The translations under genes and the position numbers were made by a program. DNA of 64,000 nt from Saprospirales bacterium (GTDB lineage Bacteria; Bacteroidota; Bacteroidia; Chitinophagales; Saprospiraceae). How positions within the stretch are numbered: the stretch's first letter is position 1; each line of letters opens with the position of its first letter. The notes beneath the pieces are model-generated. The model was given only the letters and a program-made list of their open reading frames with translations. It did no database searches and was not told where the DNA came from. Below are positions 8,757-18,703 of this stretch, piece by piece. Location: NCBI GenBank assembly GCA_016703765.1, contig JADJBL010000001.1, positions 1-64,000 on the forward strand, read 5' to 3'.

Positions 8757-8842
8757 AAGGTTTAGGAAGTTTAGGAGGTTTAGAAGGTTTAGTTTTATTT
8801 GCTTGTCTAAACTTTCTAAACCCTCTAAACCTCCTAAACTTT
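8757..8842. repeat. GGTTTAG-type tandem-armed stem-loop
   Basis: The left arm 8757-8792 (four GGTTTAG-like units) pairs with the right arm 8807-8842 (CTAAACC-like units) around a 14-nt AT-rich loop. It occupies the gap between the LolA-like stop (8748) and the start at 8847. The C/A-rich arm ends 4 nt before the ATG, in the place of a ribosome-binding site. Confidence 0.85.
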
Positions 8843-8846
8843 CATT

Positions 8847-11800
8847 ATGAGAACCACCCATTACCTCACAACCATCCTCCTCCTCTTATTCGCTACGCTT
8901 CTCCAGGCCCAAGTCCCCCCGTTCGGGAGTTTGCGGGCGCGGAGCATCGGGCCTGCCGTCATGAGCGGGCGGGTGACGGATATCGAAGGCGTACACGGCG
9001 ACCACCGCGTATTTTACATCGGCGCGGCAGCGGGCGGCGTGTGGAAGACCAGCAACGGCGGGGCGAGCTTCCAGCCCATTTTCGACGAGCACACCCAGTC
9101 GATCGGGCATATCGCCGTCGACCAGGCCCATCCCGACACGATCTGGGTCGGGACCGGCGAACCCTGGGTGCGCAACTCCACCTCCGTGGGCGACGGGCTC
9201 TACCGCACGACCAATGGGGGCCGGAGTTGGGAACATATCGGGTTTAAAGACTCCGAACGCATTTCCAATATCAAAATCGATCCGACCAATTCCTCGGTTG
9301 TGTATGTGGCCGTGCAGGGCCACCTCTGGGATGCCGACGAGGAAAGAGGCGTGTACAAAACCACCGATTTCGGCAAGACCTGGCAGCGCGTGCTCTACGT
9401 CAACATCGACGCGGGTTGCGCCGACCTGTGCATGGACCCCTCCAATCCGAACGTGCTCTACGCCACGATGTGGGAGCACCGCCGCTCGCCCGACTTCTTC
9501 GAATCAGGCGGCCCCGGCAGTGGCCTGTATAAAACCACCGACGCTGGCCTGAGCTGGGTTAAACTAAGAAAAGGTCTGCCCCAGGGTGATTTGGGACGCC
9601 TCGCCGTGGCGGTAGCCCCTTCCAATCCAAACCTCGTCTACCTGACTGTGGAGTGCGAAGACAAGGAAAGCAAAGGCCTTTACCGCTCCGAAGACGCCGG
9701 GCAATCCTGGACCTGGGTGAGCGCCGATTTCAACCTCACCGTCCGGCCCTTCTATTTCTCCAGACTCGTCGTAGACCCGGCGAACGAGCAAAAAATCTAC
9801 AAATGCGGCCTCAACCTCACGGTCAGCGAGGACGGCGGAAAGACCTTCCGCACCGTCTCCAGCGGCGTGCACTCCGACATCCACGACGTTTGGGTGGCGC
9901 CCGAGGATCCCCGTTTCGTGCTCTGCGGCACCGACGGAGGCGCCTATCGCTCGCTCGACGGAGGTACCACCTTTGAAATGTTTATGGACCTGCCGCTCTC
10001 ACAGTTTTACCACGTCAGCGTCGACAATGCCAAACCCTTTAACGTTTACGGCGGTTTGCAGGACAACGGCACCTGGTACGGCCCTTCCTCCGGTCCCGGC
10101 GGGGTGGAAAACGGCGACTGGGAGTTGTCCAACTGGGGCGACGGCTTTTACTCCTTTCCCCATCCCAGCGACCCGGACATTATTTACTCCGAATCGCAGG
10201 AGGGCAATCTCGTGCGGCATAACCGCCGCGACCGGCAGACGAAAAACATCAAACCCATTCCGGAGGAGGGAGAGCCCGAGTACCGTTTCAACTGGAATGC
10301 GCCAATACATGTCAGCCCCAACAATCCGGAAAGGTTGTACTTCGGCGCCCAGTTCCTCTTCAAAACCGAAGACCGGGGCGATTCCTGGCAACGCCTGGGC
10401 CCCGACCTGACGAGCAACGACCCAAACCGCCAGCGGCAGAAGAAGTCGGGAGGGCTTTCCCCCGAAAATTCAGGGGCCGAAAACAACACCACGATCTTTG
10501 CCATCGCCGAATCGCCCCTGGATGAAAAAGTGATCTGGGTCGGTACCGACGACGGCATGCTTCAGGTGAGTCAGGATGGGGGACGGACCTGGACCAATAC
10601 CACCGGCAATATTCCCGGTTTGCGGCTTTTTTCCTGGGTTAGCTCGGTGGAGCCCAGTCATTTCGATCGAAACACCTGCTACGCGACCTTCGACGACCAC
10701 CGGCGCGGCGATATGTCGCCCCATGTGTTCAAAACCACCGACCTGGGCAAGACCTGGACTTCGCTGGTCACGCCCGAAATTGCGGGTTATGCCCATGTGA
10801 TCCGCGAGGACCTGGAGGCGCCCAACCTGCTGTTTCTCGGCACGGAGTTCGGCCTGTACATCTCGCCCAACGGCGGCGGGGCCTGGAGGCGCTTTGACAA
10901 CAACCTGCCGAAAACGCCCGTCACGGCCATGGCCATTCATCCCAGAGATCAGGCCCTGGTCATTGCCACGCATGGCCGCGGCATCTACATCATCGACAAC
11001 CTCGGCCCTTTGCGGCAGCTCACTCCCGCGGTCGCCGCCGAGGATTTCCACTTTTTCGAAACCGGTCCCACCTACCTGCGTTTGGCGGCGGGCGGGAAGC
11101 CCTTCGGCGGCGCGGGCCATTTTTACGGAGAAAATCCCGACGAATCGGCTTCTATCGTGTATTATCTCAAAAAGCGGCATACGATCGGCAAAATGAACAT
11201 GGCGGTCTACGGCCCGGACGGCAAATTGATCCGGGAAATGCCGGGCGGGAAGAGCGCCGGCATTAATATCGTAACCCTCCCCACCCGGCTTTCGCCCCCC
11301 AAAGCGGCGCCCACCAACAACCGGAGCGCGCTTTTCGCCGGCGCTTTCCCGCCCACCCTGCCGGAAGGGGAGTACAAGGTCGTGATCACCCGCGGGAAAG
11401 AAGCGGATTCCGCCAGTTTCCAGCTCCTCTTCGATCCCGATGCCGCCGCCACTTACTCTGCTGCGGCGCGCAAACTGGCTCACGACACCCAGATGCGGCT
11501 CTACAATCTGACCAATCAATGCGGCTACATTTACTTCAGCCTCGAAGCCATGCACACCCAGGCCACTGCCCTGAAGGGGAAGGCCGGCAAGAAAAAACTC
11601 GCCGAACGGCTCGCCGTCTTCGCGAAGGAAGCCGAGGCCTACAAAAACTCCCTGGTATCCCTGGAGGGCGATTTCTACATCCTCGAAGGGTCCAATATCC
11701 GCGAGGAGATCTCCACGCTATACCTGGGCATCAGCCAATACCCCGGCAAGCCCTCCGACCGGCAGCTGAGCAAAACGGCCGAGCTGGAAAAACGCATGAA

Positions 11801-11917
11801 GGAGGTGCAAGCGGATTTTGAGGGGTTTAAAATCCGGATGGAGGCGTTGAACCTGGAGTTGGAAAAAGAAGGGATGGAGGGGATGAAAGTGGAGACGTTG
11901 AGGAGTATTTGGAGTAG
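8847..11917 (+). CDS. Secreted BNR/VPS10-type beta-propeller protein
   Basis: About 1023 aa, starting with a signal peptide (HYLTTILLLLFATLLQAQ). At least ten Asp-box/BNR motifs of the S/T-x-D/N-x-G-x-T/S-W/F type are visible, for example TTNGGRSW, TTDFGKTW, SEDAGQSW, SEDGGKTF, SQDGGRTW and TTDLGKTW. They are spread over residues ~60-700 and imply stacked beta-propellers as in VPS10/sortilin domains and sialidase-like proteins. The helical C-terminal ~200 residues are typical of the large Bacteroidota homologues. Ligand or substrate unknown. The open frame runs on to 11984 with an unnatural Trp/Ser-rich tail. One missing T near 11896-11900 would restore VETFEEYLE and a TAG at 11915-11917, which I take as the true end. 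Confidence 0.82.
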
Positions 11918-12273
11918 TTGGCGTTGGTTTTCGTTGGTCAGTTTTGGTGTTGGTAGCTGGAGGGTCTTGTTCTCCCGATCCTGATTTGGTCGACCCCTCT
12001 GGGAGGGGTATTGGTACAGGTTGCGCGAGGTCTTATCTTTTACTTGGATGGCAGAAGCTAGGCGGAGCATCCTCAAAATTTTCGAGCAAAGAGGAATGGC
12101 CATTTCTTTACTATTCAAGGCCTGGTGCTTTAACTTATATTGCAAGACGGAATGGTAACAACTTTGAGCCTCTCGAAACCAACCCTCCCGAGGGGTCCGT
12201 CCGCATCAGACGGGGAAGAAAAACGCCCCGCACACCCTGACTAATGCCCAACGCACCTAAAACCCCTGAATAA
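11918..12273. other. Gene-free stretch with small GC hairpins
   Basis: Lies between the convergent BNR protein and RluA genes. It holds GACCCCTC-TGG-GAGGGGT (~11992-12009) and CCGTC/GACGG (~12198-12217) inverted repeats that could end transcription. The 98-aa frame at 11944-12240 has no recognisable motif or start context, and I do not call it a gene. Confidence 0.5.
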
Positions 12274-12948
12274 TCAAATCCCAAAGCTTTTCCAAAGCGC
12301 ATCCTCCGGCACCGGCGCCACCACCGTCTCTCTTTCCCGCGTGACGGGGTGCTCGAAGCTGAGCTTCCAGGCGTGGAGGTGGATGGAGCGGTCGAGGTTG
12401 GCGCGTTTGAAGCCGTATTTGTTGTCGCCTTTGATGGGGCAGCCGAGGGCGGCGAGCTGGGCGCGGATCTGGTGATGGCGGCCGGTATGGAGCTCGATTT
12501 CGAGGAGGAAATAGCGCTCGCTGGCGGCTATCTGGCGGTAGTGTAGCTCGGCGTATTCGCTGCCGGGCGTTTCGTTAACAAGGGCAATAGCCCGGTTTTG
12601 CTTTGCGTTTTTGTGGATGTAGTGCACGAGGGTAGCCTCCGGTTCGGGGGGCGCCTGACCGACGATGGCCAGGTAGGTTTTGTGCACTTTTCGTTGTTTG
12701 AACTGCTCGTTGAGATCGACCAGCGCCGGGTGGGTTCGGGCAAAAAGCACCACCCCGCTGGCGGGCCGGTCGATGCGGTGGATCAGGTTGACGGCGCCTT
12801 TGCAGTAAATCTCCGCCAGTGCCGCGAGCGACCTGTCGCCCGTCTTGTCTTCCTGCACCGGCAGGCCGGCGGGCTTGTTGAAGGCGATGAGCTGGTTGTT
12901 TTTGTACAACACCAGGTCGCCGATCCGGTAGTTAAAAGGCTCCTCCAT
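12274..12948 (-). CDS. RluA-family pseudouridine synthase
   Basis: 224 aa. RluA-type enzymes isomerise uridine to pseudouridine in rRNA or tRNA. The catalytic motif HRIDRPASGVVLFA (Asp60), the preceding NKPAGLPVQ loop, and HTGRHHQIRAQLAALG with GDNKYG are all present. There is no N-terminal S4 domain, as in the short RluA/TruC-like members, so the target site cannot be named. The start codon overlaps the stop of the upstream 59-aa gene by one base (TAATG), indicating translational coupling. Confidence 0.9.
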   Translation of the reverse strand: MEEPFNYRIGDLVLYKNNQLIAFNKPAGLPVQEDKTGDRSLAALAEIYCKGAVNLIHRIDRPASGVVLFARTHPALVDLNEQFKQRKVHKTYLAIVGQAPPEPEATLVHYIHKNAKQNRAIALVNETPGSEYAELHYRQIAASERYFLLEIELHTGRHHQIRAQLAALGCPIKGDNKYGFKRANLDRSIHLHAWKLSFEHPVTRERETVVAPVPEDALWKSFGI

Positions 12949-13127
12949 TAATCCACTTCTTCGTAGTCGATGAATTCTCCCTCTTTCTCGCTAAAACGCG
13001 TGGCTTTCGGACTAATCCGGTCGGAGTCGTCCGGCGGCGGCGGGTCTTTTGGAGGATCGAGCATCGGCTTGATAAAGAGCCGGTAGCCGAAGAACAGGAG
13101 CAGGCCGAACATCAATAGTTTGAACAT
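12948..13127 (-). CDS. Small single-span membrane protein (DUF4834-like)
   Basis: 59 aa. A hydrophobic N-terminal helix (MFKLLMFGLLLFFGYRLFI) is followed by a Pro/Asp-rich linker (PKDPPPPDDSD) and an acidic tail ending EFIDYEEVD. This layout is that of the small DUF4834-type proteins common in Bacteroidota, often next to RNA-modification or folding genes. The function is unknown. Its TAA overlaps the RluA ATG as TAATG. Confidence 0.7.
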   Translation of the reverse strand: MFKLLMFGLLLFFGYRLFIKPMLDPPKDPPPPDDSDRISPKATRFSEKEGEFIDYEEVD

Positions 13128-13169
13128 AGCTGAGGGCGATAGTTGTGAATCAAAGGTAGGAAATAATAA

Positions 13170-13248
13170 GGGTTTAGGAGGTTTAGAAGGTTTAGGAGGT
13201 TTAGAAACACGGTCTAAACCTCCTAAACCTTCTAAACCTTCTAAACTT
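13170..13248. repeat. GGTTTAG-type tandem-armed stem-loop
   Basis: The left arm 13170-13205 (GGTTTAGGA/GGTTTAGAA units) pairs with the right arm 13214-13248 (CTAAACCTC/CTAAACCTT units) around a short loop. It lies between the divergent DUF4834-like and DUF2723 genes and directly precedes the DUF2723 promoter, so here it is upstream of the promoter rather than in the leader. Confidence 0.85.
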
Positions 13249-13255
13249 AAATTAG

Positions 13256-13263
13256 TACTTTTG
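13256..13263 (+). promoter_or_regulatory. -7 promoter element (TACTTTTG)
   Basis: Full match to TAnnTTTG, 32 nt before the DUF2723 ATG at 13295. No clear TTTG sits at the usual distance upstream, where the repeat arm lies. Confidence 0.65.
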
Positions 13264-13294
13264 CAAATCCTTAAAAAACACTACTTGGTAATCC

Positions 13295-16200
13295 ATGAGT
13301 TATAAACGTTTAACTAACCTATCCGGTTGGCTGGTTTTCGCCATAGCGGCCATCGTGTATTTCTTTTCCGCGGAGCGGACCGGCAGTTTGTGGGATTGCG
13401 GTGAATTTATCACCGGGGCGTATAAACTTCAGGTCGTGCACCCTCCCGGGGCGCCGATGTTCCTTTTGATCGGACGCATGTTTGCTTATGTGGCGGAGTT
13501 GGTTTCCGACGACCCGGCGGACATCGCTTTTTCCATCAACCTCATGTCGGGCATCGCGACGGCTTTCGGGGCGATGTTTATCGCCTGGGTGACCATCATG
13601 CTGGGCAAACTGGCATTGGTGGGACGCGAAGACGAGCCCTCCGCAGGCGAAGCGCTGGCGCTGGCCGGCGCCGGACTGGTGGCAGGACTTGCTATGGCTT
13701 TTTCCACCTCGGTCTGGTTTTCGGCCGTGGAAGGGGAAGTGTACGCCATGTCCACCTTCTTCACCGCCATGACCCTTTGGGCCTCCATCAAATGGTATAT
13801 GCTGCCCAATGACCATGTGCACGACCGCTGGCTGATCTTTGCGCTTTATTCCGCAGGGCTTTCCATCGGGGTCCACCTGCTCAGTATCCTGACTTTTCCT
13901 GCCTTGGCCCTCTTTTACTATTTCAAACGCTCCCAGAAACACACCCTTTTGGGGATGCTCCTGGCTGCAGCGGCGGGCCTTGCGCTTATCGTCGGAATAC
14001 AGTTTTTTATCATTATCGGCATCCCGAAACTGTGGGCGAGCATGGAGCTGTTTTCCGTCAACACCATGGGCTTGCCTATTCATTCGGGGCTTATTTTCAC
14101 GCTTCTAATCGTAGCGGGGATTTTTACGGCCGGCCTCTACCTGGCAAAACAGCAAAACAACGGCCTGCTTCAGGTGATTACCGTCGGCGCCCTGATGGTG
14201 ACCATCGGGTTTTCCACCATAGGAATGGTGGTGCTTCGCGCCAACACCAATCCGCCGATCAACATGAACGCGCCGACGGACGCCATGCGCCTCCTTCCCT
14301 ACCTAAACCGGGAGCAATACGGCGAGCGCCCCTTTGCTCTTCGGCCCCTGGTATGGCGCCCAACCCTACGATTCGGAGGTCAAAGACCGCTACGGGTATT
14401 CCGAAAAAGATAAGAAATACGTGGTCGTCGACCAAAAGGTCTCCTACAAATACAACGATAGCGACATGATGGCCTTCCCCAGGATGGGCGACGCCACCAT
14501 GCAGCGCGATGCCGTGTACGAAGCCTGGCGCAATGGAAAAACGGGTAAGCCCAGCCAGTTCGAGAACATCGGATTTATGTTCCGCTACCAGTTGAGCTGG
14601 ATGTATTGGCGCTATTTTATGTGGAATTTCTCCGGCCGCCAGAACGGCGAACAGGGCTTTTTCTCCTGGGATCCCAAGAGCGGCAACTGGTACACCGGGA
14701 TCAAGCCCCTCGACGAAGCCCGCCTGTACAACGAAGACCTCATGCCCGAAGCGATGCGCAACGATCAGGCGCGCAACAAATACTACATGCTGCCCTTCCT
14801 CTTCGGTCTGCTCGGTCTATTCTACCACTTCGGCAAACGCAAAAACGACGGCCTGGCCCTCATGGCCTTCTTCATTATTACAGGCATCGGTATCATCATT
14901 TATTCGAACCAGCCGCCCAACGAGCCCCGCGAACGCGACTACGTGCTTGCAGGTTCCTTCTTTACTTTCTGCATCTGGATCGGCATGGGTGTGCTGGCCA
15001 TTTACCAGGCACTCCGCGACCGGATCAAGCTTGGGGGCGTGCCGGCGGCCGCCCTGGCTTCCCTGCTGGTGTTGATCGCTCCGGTGCTGATGGGCACCCA
15101 AAATTTCGACGACAATAGCCGCCGGCACCACAAAGCTTCGAGGGATTACGCCGCCAACTTCCTGGAGTCCTGCGAACCCAACGCGATCATTTTCACTTAC
15201 GGCGACAACGACACCTACCCGCTCTGGTATGCCCAGGAAACGGAAGGCATCCGAACCGATGTGCGGGTGGTCAACCTCAGCCTTATCGCCGTGGATTGGT
15301 ATATCGAGCAGTTGCGCCGGAAAGTCAACAACTCCGCGCCGCTCAAACTGACCATTCAGCCGGAGGCCTACCGGGGCAGCAACCGCAACAGCACGCCCTA
15401 TTACAACCCGCGCCAGACCCAGGAGTACAATCCCAACCTCGACCCGGAGATCAGCGCGATCGAATTGCTCAAGTTTATCGACAAGGATCAGGTGAAAAAC
15501 ACGACCAACCCGCGGCAGGCCAAAACCTATATGCCGACCCGTCGTTTTTACATCCCCGTCGACCTCAACAAGGCCCAGCAAAGCGGCATCACCAACACGG
15601 AGGATTCTACGCAGATGGTGGTCGACCGCATTCCGATCCAGCTCAGCCCAAACAAAAGCTTCCTCATAAAAGACGAGTTGGCGGTGCTCGACGTGATCGC
15701 CTCCAACTTCAACGACCGACCGATCTACTTCTCAGTGACCTGCCGGGCCGACAAGTTTTTCGGCCTTCAGGAATACATGCAGCTCGAAGGCCTCGGCCTC
15801 CGCATCGTGCCGGTGCGCACCCCGGCCGGCCTCGAACGCCGCATCTACGGCGATGTGTACGGCGCCGGCAGAGTGGGCCACGAGGCCGCCTACCGCAATG
15901 TCATGGAGCGTTTCAAATGGGGCAACTTCGACAAGCAGCGCCTGTATGTGGACCGCAGCTATGCGCCCAGCGTCCAGAGCTTCCATTTGCTCATGCTTCG
16001 CACTTCGGAAAAATTCATGGATATCGGCGACAGCACCCGCGCGGTCAACCTGTGCCTCAAATACCTCGAGGCCTTCCCGAACATGAACTTCCCCTACGAT
16101 TTCAAAACCATGCGCTTTTTGGATATCATGGTCGAAGCGGGCGCTTACGACAAGGCCAAGCCCTTTATGGAGGTGCTGGCCAAGGAGACCTACGACAATC

Positions 16201-16397
16201 TCCTGTTCTATGGATCCCTTTCCCCCAGCGACCTCGAAAACGGGTTCGACCAGGAATACCTCATGGCCATGCGCACCAAAGATCAGTTGATCGCGGCCGT
16301 CAAAAGGGCCGGCGACGCCGCTTTCCAGAAAACGCTGGAGGAGCAGTTTGCGCCTTTCCAGGTGGAGCAGGAAGCTCCGATGCTGCCGGGAGGGTAA
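13295..16397 (+). CDS. DUF2723 membrane protein (PMT/GT-C-like), frameshift
   Basis: About 1033 aa after repair. The N-terminal half is polytopic. It carries the DUF2723 signature SLWDCGEFITGAYKLQVVHP-type region (acidic loop after the first helix), then HPPGAP and many hydrophobic spans up to ~residue 340; further spans follow at ~490-600. The C-terminal half is a soluble periplasmic-type domain (CEPNAIIFTYGDNDTYPLWY, DVRVVNLSLIAVDWY). DUF2723 proteins resemble GT-C/protein O-mannosyltransferases and are thought to act in envelope glycosylation; the substrate is unproven. The frame breaks at 14331-14335 (CCCTTTG), where one extra T disrupts ERPLLFGPWYGAQPYD. Everything on either side is well conserved, so an assembly indel is the simplest explanation. 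Confidence 0.85.
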
Positions 16398-16399
16398 TT

Positions 16400-16499
16400 A
16401 TTTAGGTTTAGAGGGTTTAGGAAGTTTAGGAGGTTTAGCTTTGTAATTAAACCCTCTAAACCCTCTAAACCTCCTAAACCTCCTAAACCTCCTAAACCT
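16400..16499. repeat. GGTTTAG-type tandem-armed stem-loop
   Basis: The left arm ~16403-16439 (GGTTTAGAG, GGTTTAGGA, AGTTTAGGA units) pairs with the right arm ~16446-16499 (CTAAACCCT and repeated CTAAACCTC units). The right arm has extra units, so pairing can slip. It fills the space between the DUF2723 stop and rpiB; the C/A-rich arm ends 4 nt before the rpiB ATG. Confidence 0.85.
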
Positions 16500-16503
16500 C
16501 GAA

Positions 16504-16950
16504 ATGGAAATGATACCAGAGACCATCGCCATAGGCTGCGACCACGCAGGTTTTCCCATCAAGGACCCGATCATCGCGCTGTTGAGATCGAAGGGGATCG
16601 AAGTGCGCGATTTCGGCACATTTTCCCTCGATAGCGTGGATTACCCGGATTTTGTGCACCCCGTCGCAGATATGGTGGAGCAGGGCCATGCCCAACTCGG
16701 CATCGTGATCTGCGGCAGCGGCAACGGTGTGGCGATGACTGCCAATAAACACGCCGGCATCCGCGCCGCACTTTGCTGGAACGAAGAACTGGCTTCCCTG
16801 GCCCGCCGCCACAACGACGCCAATGTGCTGGCCCTGCCGGCCCGGTTTATCAGCCCCGACCTCGCCCTGTCCATCGTAGAAGCTTTTCTCGCCGCGGAAT
16901 TTGAGGGAGGGAGGCATGAAGGTAGAGTGGGGAAGATTCCCTGTAACTAA
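16504..16950 (+). CDS. rpiB: Ribose-5-phosphate isomerase B
   Basis: 148 aa. RpiB interconverts ribose 5-phosphate and ribulose 5-phosphate in the non-oxidative pentose phosphate pathway. The family landmarks are all present: GCDHAGF (11-17), VDYPDFVHPVA (46-56), catalytic Cys70 in ICGSGNGVAMTANK, GIRAALCWN and the RRHNDANVLALPAR motif. Length is normal for the family. The start at 16504 is preceded by a repeat arm rather than a purine-rich site; ATG at 16513 (in MEMIPE) is an alternative nearby start. Confidence 0.95.
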   Translation: MEMIPETIAIGCDHAGFPIKDPIIALLRSKGIEVRDFGTFSLDSVDYPDFVHPVADMVEQGHAQLGIVICGSGNGVAMTANKHAGIRAALCWNEELASLARRHNDANVLALPARFISPDLALSIVEAFLAAEFEGGRHEGRVGKIPCN

Positions 16951-16978
16951 GACAGTGGATGCATTTATAATAAATTCT

Positions 16979-17064
16979 AACCGCAAAGGCGCTAAGAACG
17001 CTAAGGAGTACGCTAATGTTCTTTTTTTTGCGTTCTTCTTAGCGTTCTTAGCGCCTTTGCGGTT
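16979..17064. repeat. 26-bp perfect inverted repeat (GCGCTAAGAACGC type)
   Basis: The left arm 16979-17004 and right arm 17039-17064 are exact reverse complements. Each arm has two degenerate GCGCTAAGAAC units. The loop (17005-17038) includes a third partial unit and a T-run. A short CTAAACCTTC remnant of the GGTTTAG type follows (17071-17080), just before the M28 peptidase ATG at 17084. Confidence 0.85.
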
Positions 17065-17083
17065 AAAAATCTAAACCTTCAAA

Positions 17084-18655
17084 ATGGTACGCTTTCTGTT
17101 TCTCACTCTCCTTTTCCCCATCACCCTCTTCTCCCAAGGCTCCTACTCCAACGCCAATTCCGAAGAGCTGGCCTCGACCATCCAGGCGCTCGAACTGAAA
17201 ACGCACCTGGATATCCTGGCTTCCGACGAATTTGAAGGGAGGGAAACCGGTACGGCCGGGCAGAAGAAGGCGGCCGGGTATATCTCGAGCTATTTTTACG
17301 GCCTCGGGCTGCCCCCGGTGGGAGACAACAACTCCTACTACCAGCAAATAGCCTATACCGCGGAGAACTGGGACAAGATCAGCCTCCGGGTGAACGAGGC
17401 TTCCTACCGGCATTTATGGGACTTCGTTTCCTTTCCGGGCATGAATACCGATCTGGGTATGCTGGATTTCAAAGAAGTGGTATTCCTGGGCTACGGGATC
17501 GACGATAAGCGGTATAGCGATTATACGGGCACGGATGTAAAGGGGAAAGTGGTGCTGGTTTACCTCGGCGAGCCGCTGCGCGCGGACAGCACTTCCTGGA
17601 TCACCGGCACGAAGCAGCTAACGGAATGGTCGACCGACTGGAGGCTGAAACTCAAGGCGGCCAAACGCTGGGGCGCCGCGGCGGTGCTGCTCATCGACTG
17701 GCAGATCCAGAAAACCATTTCCGACGAACGCCGGTTTCTGCTCAGCCCAGGCTTCCGGATCGGCAGGGGCGAAGAACCCGAAAAGAACTTTGCGGCCAAC
17801 GTGTTCATCTCCCCCGGCATCGCCAAGGAGATTATGGGCAAACGCTTTAACAAGGTCGTCAAGGCCCGCGACCGCATTCTGGAAACCGGGACCCCGCAGT
17901 CCGTCACCCTCAAGTGCGATCTTGCCCTCACCCAGGAGAAGCGCGCCCGCCAGATCATCGGCGAAAACGTGCTCGGGTATATCGAAGGGACCGACCCCAT
18001 CCTCAAAAACGAGCTCGTCGTACTGACCGCCCATTACGACCACCTCGGGAAAAAAGGCCCCGAGATCTACAATGGCGCAGACGACAACGCCTCCGGCACT
18101 TCTACGGTGCTGGAAATCGCCCAGGCCCTGGTCAAGGCAAAAGAGGAAGGCTACGGCCCCCGGAGAAGCGTGCTCTGCATGCTCGTTTCGGGCGAGGAAA
18201 AAGGATTGTTGGGCTCCAAATATTACGTGGAAAACCCCACCTTCCCCCTCGAACAAACCGTGGCCAATGTCAACGTCGATATGGTGGGCCGCACGGATGA
18301 AAAACACGCCGCCAATCCGAACTATATCTACGTCATCGGCTCCGACCGCCTCAGCGATGAGCTGCACGAGATCAACGAAACGATGAACGCACAGCATGCC
18401 CACCTCGAGCTCGACTATACCTACAATGCCGAGGACGATCCCAACCGCTACTACTACCGCAGCGATCACTACAATTTTGCGGAGAAAGGGATTCCGGCCA
18501 TCTTCTACTTCAGCGGTACCCACGTGGACTACCACATGCCTTCAGACGACGCCGACAAGATCCAGTTCGACAAAATGGAGCGCGTGGGCAGGCTCATCTT
18601 TCATGTCACCTGGGAATTGGCGAATAGGGATCAACGGATCAAACTCATTAAGTGA
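17084..18655 (+). CDS. Secreted M28 aminopeptidase with PA domain
   Basis: 523 aa. A signal peptide (FLFLTLLFPITLFSQG) is followed by an N-terminal region (DILASDEFEGRETGTAGQKKAA) typical of M28 family peptidases. A protease-associated (PA) insert lies around residues 120-260, then the zinc-peptidase core. Metal ligands and catalytic residues fall in TAHYDHLG, YNGADDNASGTS, SGEEKGLLGSKYY, NVDMVGR and the late His in THVDYHMPSDD. The enzyme should cleave N-terminal residues from peptides outside the cytoplasm. The gene ends inside a 23-bp perfect stem shared with the convergent neighbour. Confidence 0.9.
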   Translation: MVRFLFLTLLFPITLFSQGSYSNANSEELASTIQALELKTHLDILASDEFEGRETGTAGQKKAAGYISSYFYGLGLPPVGDNNSYYQQIAYTAENWDKISLRVNEASYRHLWDFVSFPGMNTDLGMLDFKEVVFLGYGIDDKRYSDYTGTDVKGKVVLVYLGEPLRADSTSWITGTKQLTEWSTDWRLKLKAAKRWGAAAVLLIDWQIQKTISDERRFLLSPGFRIGRGEEPEKNFAANVFISPGIAKEIMGKRFNKVVKARDRILETGTPQSVTLKCDLALTQEKRARQIIGENVLGYIEGTDPILKNELVVLTAHYDHLGKKGPEIYNGADDNASGTSTVLEIAQALVKAKEEGYGPRRSVLCMLVSGEEKGLLGSKYYVENPTFPLEQTVANVNVDMVGRTDEKHAANPNYIYVIGSDRLSDELHEINETMNAQHAHLELDYTYNAEDDPNRYYYRSDHYNFAEKGIPAIFYFSGTHVDYHMPSDDADKIQFDKMERVGRLIFHVTWELANRDQRIKLIK

Positions 18656-18703
18656 ATGAGTTAATAAGTTATTCTTTTTCAATAACTTATTAACTCATTC
18701 ACT
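18651..18703. terminator. Bidirectional terminator-like stem-loop between convergent genes
   Basis: The 23-nt arms 18651-18673 and 18681-18703 are exact reverse complements with a 7-nt CTTTTTC loop. The arms contain the stop codons of both flanking convergent genes (TGA at 18653-18655; TCA at 18699-18701 on the other strand). AT-rich units (GAGTTAATAAGTTATT) resemble the other tandem-armed stem-loops. Confidence 0.75.

Noticed and set aside
11944..12240. 98-residue plus-strand frame after the BNR protein
   Set aside because: It begins inside the run-on tail created by a probable indel, and contains hairpin repeats and no recognisable motif.
13170..16499. GGTTTAG arrays considered as CRISPR
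   Set aside because: Units are 7-9 bp, contiguous and degenerate with no spacers, and are always paired with a reverse-complement arm. No cas genes nearby.
17618..18535. 305-residue open frame antisense to the M28 peptidase
   Set aside because: A shadow of a real gene with all catalytic motifs on the other strand.
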